DNA from: Candidatus Freyrarchaeum guaymasense
GTDB taxonomy: Archaea > Asgardarchaeota > Jordarchaeia > Jordarchaeales > Freyrarchaeaceae
Reading direction: 5' to 3'
DNA length: 32,712 bases
Assembly: GCA_030587405.1 (NCBI GenBank)
Contig: JAUQZD010000006.1
Coordinates: 1-32,712, forward strand
In this document: positions 8,061 through 15,309 of the stretch, in pieces
Position numbering within the stretch: position 1 is the stretch's first letter
Layout: every line of letters begins with the position of its first letter
The notes under the pieces: model-generated
What the model saw: the letters and a program-made list of their open reading frames with translations, nothing else
The model's database searches: none
Told to the model about the DNA's origin: nothing
Made by a program: the position numbers and the translations under genes

Positions 8061-8981
8061 ATGCGTTCGGTGTCCGTAGTAGTTTGCACGTTTAACCGTA
8101 AGAAGGACATTGTCGAATGCGTGGAAAGCATCTTAAATCAAGATTACCCCGACTTTGACGTATGGGTTATCGACGATGCATCGACGGATGGAACAATGGA
8201 AGCTCTGAGGGACGCCTTCTCGGGGGAAAAGAGGCTTCACCTGATAAGGAACGAGGTTGAACTTGGAAACACTCTCTCCAGAAACATTGCCATGCGTACT
8301 TCGAAGGGTGAAATAATCGCCTCGACGGATGACGACTGCATCGTCGCCGAGGACTGGCTTTCAAACTTGGTAAAGGTGTTTGACGAAGGAGACGACATAG
8401 GACTCGTATGTGGACGAGTCCTACCGATCTTCTACACCCCAGTACCAGAATGGCTTAAACCCCCAATCTACCCCATACTAGCCATTAGAACCGAAAAGGA
8501 AAGAACAGAGCACCTCAGCCCTTACGGCTGCAACATGGCTGTCCGGAGAGACGTGATGGAAAAAGTAAACTATCTCAACGAGGACATAACCCGGAAGCAT
8601 GGAACCCTCTACTCCGGAGAGGACACCGACCTAGGATTAAGGGTGCGCGCCGCAGGGTACAGGGTCGTCTACACGCCTGACGCAGTGGTAAAACACAAAA
8701 TGTTCCCCTACAGGCTTACAAGAGAACACTTCATCGAGAGAGCCCTCTACTTCGGAATGTCCGAAGTAATGTTCTCCGGCAAGAACACTTGGGGGATCCT
8801 CGACGCAGCAGCCAACATAACAGCATACTTCATAAGATACATCATCAGGCCAAGATTCTACAATTTAACCCTAATAGCCTACAAGTTCGGCTGGCTCCTT
8901 AAAGCCCTAGGGGGAGGAGAGGAAGAAGCCACCAAAGCAAAGGAATGGTTCATGAGGTTCGCGCAGAAAGCAAAAAAATGA
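8061..8981 (+). CDS. family 2 glycosyltransferase
   Basis: This is a GT-A fold inverting glycosyltransferase that moves a sugar from a nucleotide-sugar to an acceptor, often for surface glycans or N-glycosylation. The N-terminus VSVVVCTFNRKKDIVECVESIL is the nucleotide-binding strand-helix. VIDDASTDGT and the metal-binding ASTDDDC follow, then a GxDxD-like acceptor region GEDTDLGLRVRAAGYRVVYTPDAVVKH. The C-terminal third is helical and may associate with the membrane. Length is 306 residues. The next gene starts 30 bp later on the same strand. The sugar and acceptor cannot be told; two secreted or surface proteins in the window are possible glycoproteins (inference). Confidence 0.93.
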   Translation: MRSVSVVVCTFNRKKDIVECVESILNQDYPDFDVWVIDDASTDGTMEALRDAFSGEKRLHLIRNEVELGNTLSRNIAMRTSKGEIIASTDDDCIVAEDWLSNLVKVFDEGDDIGLVCGRVLPIFYTPVPEWLKPPIYPILAIRTEKERTEHLSPYGCNMAVRRDVMEKVNYLNEDITRKHGTLYSGEDTDLGLRVRAAGYRVVYTPDAVVKHKMFPYRLTREHFIERALYFGMSEVMFSGKNTWGILDAAANITAYFIRYIIRPRFYNLTLIAYKFGWLLKALGGGEEEATKAKEWFMRFAQKAKK

Positions 8982-9011
8982 AGTAAAAACGTAAAAGGAA
9001 AGGTTAGCAAA

Positions 9012-9359
9012 ATGATGAAGCACGTGAATAAATACTGCGCCTCCGAAAGGCTGAAATCCCTCTCAATAATATCCTCAGTGGTGATCTCAAGGCACATGGC
9101 GTACCTAAACGGCGGCAAGGAGCCGGAAGGCCAGGACGTCCTCCTATGGATGCTAGACGCTGTGTGCAGCGAAGCAGACCTCCTGGCAACAACGGCCAGT
9201 TCAACCATCCTAAAGCAAGCATCCTCCCTCCTGAAGATGGCCAGGGAGAACGTTGCAACAGGAAAACTAGACGAAGCCCTGAGAAAAATCTCGGAGGCAA
9301 CGACTAGGATAACCACCCAAGCAGACTACGCCCTAAGAAAGCTTGAAGAAAAAGATTAG
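9012..9359 (+). CDS. small all-helical protein of unknown function
   Basis: I do not recognise this 115-residue protein. It looks entirely alpha-helical, with an N-terminal amphipathic segment and a long C-terminal helix pair (ASSLLKMARENVATGKLDE, then ALRKISEATTRITTQADYAL) of coiled-coil character. There is no signal peptide or membrane segment. GGAAAGG lies at good spacing before ATG 9012, with a second ATG directly after, and the gene follows the glycosyltransferase gene by 30 bp in the same direction, so co-transcription is likely. The overlapping minus-strand frames have low-complexity composition and I judge them spurious. Confidence 0.65.
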   Translation: MMKHVNKYCASERLKSLSIISSVVISRHMAYLNGGKEPEGQDVLLWMLDAVCSEADLLATTASSTILKQASSLLKMARENVATGKLDEALRKISEATTRITTQADYALRKLEEKD

Positions 9360-9371
9360 AAAAATTAGCTT

Positions 9372-9887
9372 CTAAGAAGCCTCAACAGAATACACCAGAA
9401 TCATACGGTAATCCTGGTTGAACGTTACAGCGTAGGGCATCGAAGTTTCATTGCCAAACTTGGGAACCATCCCGAAGCACTGGTCAACAACCCTCCAACC
9501 GCTAGGCCAAACATTCTTGAGCAACATCGCTGAAACGATAAGGTATCCTTCTCCCTCAACGTTTAGCGTCGCAGTCGGGTTAAACCACTCCTGAAGCCAC
9601 GTTGCGCCAGAGTAGTGCCAGCCAGTAGTTCCGTTACCTACAGTGAACGCAGCCTTAACGCCAGACGAATCCACAGCAATGAACACGAACAAGATTAAAT
9701 CCCCACTTTCCTGAACGTAATACGCTGGAACCCTCAGCGACAGGCTGTAGCTTGAGCAAGCCCTCGCTTGTCTTTCTCCATTCACGCTCACCGGGGGTGC
9801 TAAGGCAAAGCCGGCAATAGATGGCGCCATTGCGACGAGTACCATTGAAACGAGCAAAAGGGCGGTAAACACCTTTAACTTCAACAT
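9372..9887 (-). CDS. secreted protein of unknown function with signal peptide
   Basis: The 171-residue protein starts with a clear signal peptide: a basic N-terminus, the hydrophobic run VFTALLLVSMVLVAMAPSIAG and a likely cleavage near residue 28-32. The mature part is rich in beta-prone residues, Trp, Thr and Asn, has possible N-glycosylation sites (NGT, NET) and two separated cysteines. It resembles no family I can name. ATG 9887 has GGAGGG just upstream, and a TATA box lies at 9931-9940. It is convergent with the small helical gene, with only 12 bp between them. An extracellular or cell-surface role is inferred from the signal peptide alone. Confidence 0.7.
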   Translation of the reverse strand: MLKLKVFTALLLVSMVLVAMAPSIAGFALAPPVSVNGERQARACSSYSLSLRVPAYYVQESGDLILFVFIAVDSSGVKAAFTVGNGTTGWHYSGATWLQEWFNPTATLNVEGEGYLIVSAMLLKNVWPSGWRVVDQCFGMVPKFGNETSMPYAVTFNQDYRMILVYSVEAS

Positions 9888-9930
9888 TCAGCCCTCCACT
9901 TCGCACCTCTCCAGAAAACAAAGCTACACC

Positions 9931-9940
9931 ATAATATAAC
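9931..9940 (-). promoter_or_regulatory. TATA box for the secreted-protein gene
   Basis: The minus-strand sequence GTTATATTAT sits about 45 bases before ATG 9887 and predicts a leader of roughly 24 bases with GGAGGG near its 3' end. Confidence 0.5.
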
Positions 9941-10023
9941 TTTAACGTAACTTCCAGATTTTCTTTCCTCATAAGGGGTATGAAGGCACGCAATCCCACA
10001 TTTTGGTTTTGAAGTGGGTGTTA

Positions 10024-10073
10024 CCCCCCTGCTGGGGGTGGTCCCCACCTCCACCAGCAGTTTAGGGAGGTGG
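10024..10073 (-). promoter_or_regulatory. GC-rich hairpins after the presumed selenoprotein stop; candidate SECIS or terminator
   Basis: Directly after the TGA stop at 10075 the minus-strand transcript can form several competing hairpins. CTGCTGG pairs with CCAGCAG (10054-10060 with 10029-10035) and continues inward with two single mismatches to a GGGG loop. CCACCTCC pairs with GGAGGTGG (10066-10073 with 10045-10052). CCCCC pairs with GGGGG around AGCA (10034-10038 with 10025-10029). Archaeal SECIS elements usually lie in the 3' untranslated region, so the place is right, but I do not see the classical GAA/A internal loop. A transcription or processing signal is equally possible. Confidence 0.35.
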
Positions 10074-10074
10074 T

Positions 10075-10224
10075 TCAGCCCTCACCCAATACTACCTCTT
10101 TCTCGGCAACTTTCCTGCCCTTGTGGTCCACCACGATTAGATGTGCTGAGCATGCCAGTCAGCAGTCATAGGCTCTCATAACCATCTCGATCAGGTTCAG
10201 AAGCTTGGGGTCAACGTCCACCAT
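10075..10224 (-). CDS. vhuU: [NiFeSe] hydrogenase C-terminal subunit with in-frame UGA (VhuU-like selenoprotein)
   Basis: This 49-codon frame, read through one TGA (10159-10161, codon 22), encodes the C-terminal nickel-binding segment missing from the upstream large subunit. It begins MVDVDPKLLNLIEMVMRAYD, then C, UGA, LACSAH. Hydrogenase large subunits end with a D-P-C-x-x-C-x-x-H motif; here it reads D-C-U-L-A-C-S-A-H, with UGA at the cysteine that is selenocysteine in [NiFeSe] enzymes. Methanococcales carry this piece as a separate small selenoprotein, VhuU, after vhuD-vhuG-vhuA, the same order seen here. About 21 residues after the histidine would be removed by a maturation protease. The start is ATG 10224, after GGAGGG at good spacing. 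Automated callers would miss the gene. A plain nonsense mutation is less likely because the motif continues intact after the UGA. Confidence 0.85.
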
Positions 10225-10276
10225 TAATCAATCCCTCCACAACTTTTCATCCAAATTGGGAAAACCCTTATGCGTC

Positions 10277-11596
10277 CTACTTAAACCATGGTTCTGGAAA
10301 CTTTAACTTCTCGTGTATTTTATCCTCGAATATCTGCTTCGCTGTAACTAGCATCGACTTCTCCACTGCTGCGATGTTATTGTTTGTTGCCACGATCAGG
10401 TTCGCCTTCTTTATCACTCCCTCGTCATCCGTCCAGTAGTTGTAGATGAGCGTCCCTCTGGGGGCCTCAACGATCGCTACCCCCACGCCCTCCTTCGGAG
10501 TCACCGTTTCAAGCTTAACGTCGGCACTAACTATTTCAGGATCCTCTAGCAGCTTCTTAGCTTTTTCAACAGCCTGAACCAGCTCGATTATCCTAGCCCA
10601 GTTGTAGGCAAGAGTTGCATGGCATGGTCTCCCAACAGTGTCCCTGAACTCCTTAAGGAGCTCCTGGGCTTTCGGCGTCTCCATCCTGTCGGCAACGTTG
10701 ATCCTCGCCAGTGGACCTGCACGCCATATTCCGTCAGGGTAGCCGGCAGGCTTAAAGAAGATGTGCGTAGCGTACGAGTGAGGGGCGACACGCTCTCCGG
10801 CGTACTTGAGGTAGTCCCCCTTCGGGAAGTCCGCTGCAACCTTACCGTCAGGGTCCATGACTCTAACCGTCGCCTTGGGATCATAGATTGTGTGAACTCC
10901 CTCAACGTTCAAGCCAATGTAATATGTGGGCACAACTCCGAGCTTCGTGATCACGTCAAGGTATCCTTCAACGATCTTCCTCGTCACTTCAACGGTGAAA
11001 TCAGCCAGTTCCTCGCCCTCATTGACCAGTTTAAGCAGTTCATCCCTTTCCTCCTCGGTTAACCGTTTAGCCATTCCTCCCGGAATCCCCGTGACAGGGT
11101 GGACAGAGCGGCCGCCCACATACCTGCAGATCGTCTGACCAACACGCATAAGAGCTATAGCCTTCTTAGCAGCGTCAGGCATGTTCTTGATTATCCCAAC
11201 AAGGTTCCTTACGGATGGATCGGCGAATGGACCAGCCAGAAAGTCTGGTGCGGCTAGAGCATAAAAGTGCAGTGCATGACTTGAAATCTGCTTACCCTGC
11301 ATTAAAAGGTCTCTAAGCTTCACCGCTGCAGAGGGTGGAGTAACATCCCATGCAGCCTCAACAGCCTCTAAGCTGCATACGTGATGGGGCTCAGGGCATA
11401 TCCCACAGATCCTCGGAGTCAGCCGTGGAGCCTGCTCTGCGAGACGCCCTTCAAGAAACTTCTCAAACATGCGTGTGAGAGTGATGCTAAACATCAGGTC
11501 GTCCACTTCGCCCCTCTCGTTCAGCTTAAGAACTATTTTCGCATGACCCTCAAGCCTCGTCGCAGGCTCAATAACAATAGTCCTTTCCTCACCCAT
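10277..11596 (-). CDS. mvhA: F420-non-reducing hydrogenase large subunit, lacking its C-terminal nickel motif
   Basis: This is the catalytic subunit of the Mvh/Vhu [NiFe] hydrogenase that oxidises H2 and feeds HdrABC. The N-terminal EPATRLEGHAKI and the first nickel motif PRICGICPEPHH (Cys 64 and 67) are present, as is the PGG-containing segment GIPGGMAKRL. The protein ends at 439 residues with FPEPWFK, before any second D-P-C-x-x-C-x-x-H motif. That motif lies on the small UGA-containing gene at 10075-10224, so the large subunit is split. A GTG at 11605 abuts the mvhG stop, but ATG 11596, with GGTGGGG upstream, is the better start. It is third in the mvhD-mvhG-mvhA-vhuU operon. Confidence 0.95.
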   Translation of the reverse strand: MGEERTIVIEPATRLEGHAKIVLKLNERGEVDDLMFSITLTRMFEKFLEGRLAEQAPRLTPRICGICPEPHHVCSLEAVEAAWDVTPPSAAVKLRDLLMQGKQISSHALHFYALAAPDFLAGPFADPSVRNLVGIIKNMPDAAKKAIALMRVGQTICRYVGGRSVHPVTGIPGGMAKRLTEEERDELLKLVNEGEELADFTVEVTRKIVEGYLDVITKLGVVPTYYIGLNVEGVHTIYDPKATVRVMDPDGKVAADFPKGDYLKYAGERVAPHSYATHIFFKPAGYPDGIWRAGPLARINVADRMETPKAQELLKEFRDTVGRPCHATLAYNWARIIELVQAVEKAKKLLEDPEIVSADVKLETVTPKEGVGVAIVEAPRGTLIYNYWTDDEGVIKKANLIVATNNNIAAVEKSMLVTAKQIFEDKIHEKLKFPEPWFK

Positions 11597-11605
11597 TTTC
11601 CCCAC

Positions 11606-12520
11606 CTACTTCCTCCTGTCAGTTACCGCCCTCGGTATTATCGCTGATGGAAGAGTAAACCTGCTGAACGTGCCGACAACATCCTTAACAGCCTTAACAA
11701 GCTCCTCAGGACTGACCGACTCGTAATCCACAATCGACGCCAGCGCGCTAAGCATCTTAGCCCCCTGATCCAACACGTTAGGCCCGGGACCCATACACCC
11801 CTTGCAAGGGACCCCCGCAGACGGACACACCGCGCCGCACCCCGCCCTAGTCGCAGGACCCATGCAGATGTACCCTTGCTCCAGCAGGCACTTCTCAGGG
11901 TCAGGTATGCCCTCAAAGTCCCTCTTAATCTTCTTAACAACCACAACGTCCGATTTAACACGTGGACACTCGTCGCAAAGGGTTCTCTCCTTAAGCTTCG
12001 GCATCTCTCCTTTAAGGAGGCTAGTTAAAACCTCCGCTATCAGCTTAGGCTCAGGAGGACACCCCGGCACTAACAAGTCATACTTGACGATGGACGGATT
12101 CGGCTTCACGTAGTCAAGCATCTTGGGAACCACCCTGTCGGGTATCCTCCCATCAACTACGCTCTCAGCCTCCATGAACTTACGCCTCAAAGCCTCATCG
12201 ATAGGGTAGAGGTTCAGAAGCGCCGGAAGCCCCCCGAAAGTGGAGCATGCACCATAAGAAACCAGCATTTTACACTTCTGACGTGCAAGCTTCAACAAGT
12301 GAACATCCTCTTCCGTCCTGCAGAAACCCTCTGTGAGGCCAAGATCCACCGAGCCGTCGGGGAGCCCCTCAAGATCCTTAAACTTATAATCCACGACAGT
12401 ATGCCAAAAAACTATGTCAAGCTGCGGGATCACATCGAGCAACGCCTCATGCAAGTCTAATAGACTCTGCCAACAACCCCAACAGCTACTGAGCTGAATG
12501 AATGCTACCTTAACTGGCAT
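11606..12520 (-). CDS. mvhG: F420-non-reducing hydrogenase small subunit
   Basis: This is the electron-transfer small subunit of the [NiFe] hydrogenase, carrying iron-sulfur clusters from the nickel site toward MvhD. Proximal cluster cysteines are visible in SSCWGCWQS (N-terminus), SYGACSTFGG and PGCPPEP. The C-terminal part adds CDECPR, CMGPATRAGCGAVCPSAG and CKGCMGPGP for further clusters. There is no twin-arginine signal, consistent with a cytoplasmic Mvh-type enzyme. ATG 12520 is preferred, with GGAGGT five bases upstream; the frame runs open to 12583, but that extension overlaps mvhD. Length is 304 residues, normal for MvhG. It is the second gene of the hydrogenase operon. Confidence 0.95.
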   Translation of the reverse strand: MPVKVAFIQLSSCWGCWQSLLDLHEALLDVIPQLDIVFWHTVVDYKFKDLEGLPDGSVDLGLTEGFCRTEEDVHLLKLARQKCKMLVSYGACSTFGGLPALLNLYPIDEALRRKFMEAESVVDGRIPDRVVPKMLDYVKPNPSIVKYDLLVPGCPPEPKLIAEVLTSLLKGEMPKLKERTLCDECPRVKSDVVVVKKIKRDFEGIPDPEKCLLEQGYICMGPATRAGCGAVCPSAGVPCKGCMGPGPNVLDQGAKMLSALASIVDYESVSPEELVKAVKDVVGTFSRFTLPSAIIPRAVTDRRK

Positions 12521-12533
12521 GTTAAAACCTCCA

Positions 12534-12950
12534 TTATCCTTTTCGAAGCGGGCTTGGCCCAAGCTCCTTAAGTTTTTTAACAAATTCTTCGACTGCGTTT
12601 ACGAGCTCTGCCCCCTCGCTTGCCGATATCCATTTAAGCATTAACCTGTCGGGGTTTAAGCCTAGCTGATGTAGCATCGCCCTTAAGAGGGCGATCCTGC
12701 GTTCAGCACGGTAATTTCCTCTGACGTAGTGGCAATCTCCGGGATGGCAGCCGGCAACTAGGACGCCGTCGGCGCCCAGCTCGAAGGCTTTCAGGACGAA
12801 TTGGGGATCAACTCTGCCGCTGCATAAAACTCTGATGATTCTGATGTTTGGCGGGTACTGCATTCGGCTCGTGCCGGCCATGTCGGCTCCTGCGTAACTG
12901 CACCAGTTACAGAAGATGCCTAGGATCTTGGGTTCGAAGCCGTCGCTCAT
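12534..12950 (-). CDS. mvhD: hydrogenase delta subunit / [2Fe-2S] linker to heterodisulfide reductase
   Basis: MvhD carries a [2Fe-2S] cluster and passes electrons from the hydrogenase to HdrA. Its conserved cysteines are visible in GIFCNWCSYAGAD, RVLCSGRVD and AGCHPGDCHY. In some methanococci the homologue VhuD carries selenocysteine; here every position is an ordinary Cys codon. The frame is open to GTG 13007, but a TATA box at 13021-13030 predicts transcription from about 13000, so that codon is excluded. ATG 12950, behind AAGGAG, gives 138 residues, the usual size; ATG 12968 is an alternative. It is the first gene of the hydrogenase operon and is divergent from hdrA. Confidence 0.93.
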   Translation of the reverse strand: MSDGFEPKILGIFCNWCSYAGADMAGTSRMQYPPNIRIIRVLCSGRVDPQFVLKAFELGADGVLVAGCHPGDCHYVRGNYRAERRIALLRAMLHQLGLNPDRLMLKWISASEGAELVNAVEEFVKKLKELGPSPLRKG

Positions 12951-13020
12951 TTCCATCATCTCCTTCATATAGTGAGGGGATGGTAAAGGTAAAAACTCGT
13001 ATTTCACGAGCTTCTTTCCT

Positions 13021-13030
13021 TATTTTAAAG
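13021..13030 (-). promoter_or_regulatory. TATA box for the mvh hydrogenase operon
   Basis: The minus-strand sequence CTTTAAAATA, preceded by CGAAA as a possible BRE, predicts initiation near 13000 and thus a start for mvhD at an internal ATG. Confidence 0.5.
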
Positions 13031-13183
13031 TTTCGGGAGAGGCTGCGTGTCACCCTTTAAGGCTGAAGCCATAGGTGGCTGCCATGTTTCTTAGGTCGTT
13101 GAGGTGGGGAACGGTGGAACATGTTTTCAACTTTGTTGCGAGACGTCGGCTCGGAAGGATTCTGGGCTTTCAGCGGAAAAGAT

Positions 13184-13195
13184 AAATATTTTTAG
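13184..13195 (+). promoter_or_regulatory. TATA box for the hdrACB operon
   Basis: AAATATTTTTAG lies about 85 bases before ATG 13272. Initiation near 13215 would leave a leader of nearly 60 bases, starting almost exactly at a G6/C6 hairpin (13218-13231). Confidence 0.45.
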
Positions 13196-13217
13196 TAGTC
13201 TTAAGTTGGTTGCGTTA

Positions 13218-13231
13218 GGGGGGCTCCCCCC
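13218..13231 (+). promoter_or_regulatory. G6-CT-C6 hairpin in the hdrA leader
   Basis: GGGGGGCTCCCCCC can fold into a very stable five-pair hairpin with a four-base loop. It lies close to the predicted transcript 5' end of the hdr operon, about 40 bases before the start codon. It could stabilise the mRNA or act as a control point; no known riboswitch pattern is seen. Confidence 0.4.
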
Positions 13232-13271
13232 GCAGCTGCATGGTTACTTTAAAGCTTGAAGGAGGCTCTTT

Positions 13272-15242
13272 ATGGGTGAGAAGGTGGGCGAGGAACCGCG
13301 GGTAGGCGTTTTCATATGTCATTGCGGCACCAACATTGCCGGCGTAATAGATGTTGAGGAACTGGTCAGGTATGCTTCGAAGCTTCCCGGAGTGGTCGTC
13401 GCTAAGGATTACAGGTTCATGTGTTCCGATCCGGGTCAGAACCTCATCAAGGAAAGCATAAGAAACTTTAAGCTTAACAGGGTCGTGGTTGCCGCGTGTA
13501 GTCCGCGTCTCCACGAGGAAACGTTCAGGGAGACCGTGAGGGAGGCCGGCCTTAACCCTTTCCTTTTCGAGATGGCGAACATAAGGGAGCATTCAAGCTG
13601 GGTTCACATGTGGCAGCCTAAGGAGGCGACGGAGAAGGCTAAAGACCTTATAAGGATGGCTGTTGCTAAGGCTAGAGACCTGGAACCCCTAGAAGTCAGG
13701 AAGGTTCCGGTTAAACCGTCCTGCCTCGTAATTGGCGGGGGGATAGCAGGCATATCCGCCGCCTTAGACTTAGCCGATGCAGGATTCGAGGTTCACCTTG
13801 TTGAGCGTACACCTTCCATAGGGGGCCATATGGCCCAGCTTGATAAAACGTTCCCTACAATGGACTGTTCCGCATGCATTTTAACTCCCAAAATGGTTAT
13901 GGTGTCCCGCCACCCAAACATAAAATTGCACACTTACTCGGAAGTAGTAGACGTCGACGGATACGTTGGAAACTTTAAGGTTAAGATCCTTGAAAAGGCG
14001 AAGTACGTGAAGGATCGTGAATGCACGGGTTGTGGACTCTGCGCCGATGTCTGCCCGGTGCACGTTCCCAACGAGTTCGAGCTAGGGCTTGGTGCAAGGA
14101 AGGCTATTTACATACCCTTCCCTCAGGCAGTCCCTAATACTTACGTCATAGATAAGGAAAAGTGTATCGAGTGCGGCCTATGTGCGCAGGTATGCGAAGC
14201 CCAAGCCATAGACTTCAACATGAAGGATAAGGAGGTCGAGGTGGAGGTAGGCACGATAATAGTTGCCACGGGCTACGACATTTTCCACCCTTACGAAATG
14301 CAACAGTATGGTTACGGTAAGTACGAGAACGTGATAACCTCCCTTCACATGGAGCGTCTCCTAAGCGCCTACGGCCCAACCGGGGGGAAGGTTGTCGTCC
14401 CCTCGACGGGGGAGAAGCCGAAGCGGATAGCCTTCATCCAATGCGTCGGCTCAAGGGATGAACACTACTTCCCCTACTGCTCGAGAGTCTGCTGCATGTA
14501 CAGTCTTAAGCATGCAAGGCAGATAAAGGAAAAGTACCCCGACGCTGAAACCTACATTTTCTTCATAGACATGAGAACCTTCGGGAAGGGGTACGAAGAG
14601 TTCTATGAAACGGCAGCTAAGGAGTACGGTGTCAAATGCATTAGAGGCAAGGTGGCCGAAATATACGAGGACCCCAAGACCAAGAAGCTTATAGTTAGGG
14701 CCGAGGAGACCCTTCTCGGAGACCCAATAGAAATGGAGTTCGACTTGGTCGTGCTAGCCTCCGCCGTAAAGCCGAGCGAAACAACGGACGAAATACAAAG
14801 GATATTGAAGCTTTCAAAGAGCCCTGACGGCTTCCTCTTAGAAGCACACCCCAAGCTAAGACCCGTAGACACGTTCGCAGATGGAGTGTTCCTTGCTGGG
14901 ATGGCTCAAGGCCCAAAAGACATACCCGACGCGGTCTCCCAGGCTAAGGGCGCCGCAGCCGGGGCAGCCGCCCTAATGGGGAAAGGCGAGGTCGAGATAG
15001 AACCGTACTACGCAGTGGTAAACCAGGAAATATGCTCCGGTTGTAAAACGTGTAGTGGAATATGCCCCTACGGAGCAATAAGCTACAACGAGGAGGGAAA
15101 AGCGGAAATCAACAGCGTACTCTGTAAGGGCTGCGGGGCATGCGCGGCGGCATGCCCAAGCGGAGCCATAGAGCCAAACCACTTCAAGTTCAAGCAGATC
15201 TTGGATACGATAATAGCAGCATTCCAAGAGGAGGCAATGTAA
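13272..15242 (+). CDS. hdrA: heterodisulfide reductase subunit A, FAD electron-bifurcating subunit
   Basis: HdrA holds the FAD that splits electron pairs from H2 between ferredoxin and the heterodisulfide. The N-terminal domain has GVFICHCGTNIAG. The FAD motif VIGGGIAGISAALD starts near residue 153, followed by SIGGHMAQLDKTFPTMDCSACI. A first ferredoxin pair follows (CTGCGLCADVCP, CIECGLCAQVC), then the conserved CVGSRDEHYFPYCSRVCCMY, and a second pair at the C-terminus (CSGCKTCSGICP, CKGCGACAAACP). The CC at CSRVCCMY is the site I recall as selenocysteine in some methanococcal HdrA; here both are Cys. Length is 656 residues. ATG 13272 follows GGAGG closely. It is first in hdrA-hdrC-hdrB and divergent from mvhD. 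Confidence 0.97.
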   Translation: MGEKVGEEPRVGVFICHCGTNIAGVIDVEELVRYASKLPGVVVAKDYRFMCSDPGQNLIKESIRNFKLNRVVVAACSPRLHEETFRETVREAGLNPFLFEMANIREHSSWVHMWQPKEATEKAKDLIRMAVAKARDLEPLEVRKVPVKPSCLVIGGGIAGISAALDLADAGFEVHLVERTPSIGGHMAQLDKTFPTMDCSACILTPKMVMVSRHPNIKLHTYSEVVDVDGYVGNFKVKILEKAKYVKDRECTGCGLCADVCPVHVPNEFELGLGARKAIYIPFPQAVPNTYVIDKEKCIECGLCAQVCEAQAIDFNMKDKEVEVEVGTIIVATGYDIFHPYEMQQYGYGKYENVITSLHMERLLSAYGPTGGKVVVPSTGEKPKRIAFIQCVGSRDEHYFPYCSRVCCMYSLKHARQIKEKYPDAETYIFFIDMRTFGKGYEEFYETAAKEYGVKCIRGKVAEIYEDPKTKKLIVRAEETLLGDPIEMEFDLVVLASAVKPSETTDEIQRILKLSKSPDGFLLEAHPKLRPVDTFADGVFLAGMAQGPKDIPDAVSQAKGAAAGAAALMGKGEVEIEPYYAVVNQEICSGCKTCSGICPYGAISYNEEGKAEINSVLCKGCGACAAACPSGAIEPNHFKFKQILDTIIAAFQEEAM

Positions 15243-15309
15243 CCCCCTATTTACATGAAGTAGGCGTGAGGAGGTTAAAACGTTCAAAATCTCCCTTTAG
15301 GTGGTGTCC

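Noticed and set aside
8879..9316. Minus-strand frames opposite the small helical protein gene
   Set aside because: Their composition is Ser/Arg/Phe-rich without domain character, and the plus-strand gene has a ribosome site and operon position.
9655..9999. A 114-codon minus-strand frame over the secreted-protein gene
   Set aside because: The alternative frame at 9372-9887 has a true signal peptide, ribosome site and TATA box.
10159..10161. Reading the vhuU TGA as a normal stop
   Set aside because: The nickel-site motif C-S-A-H and a coherent C-terminus follow the TGA, and mvhA lacks this segment, so readthrough as Sec explains the data better.
12951..13007. GTG 13007 as the mvhD start
   Set aside because: The TATA box at 13021-13030 would put transcription at or after this codon, and AAGGAG supports an internal ATG.
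13260..14920. Possible selenocysteine sites in hdrA and mvhD
   Set aside because: All family Sec positions are ordinary cysteine codons, and the frames have no internal TGA.
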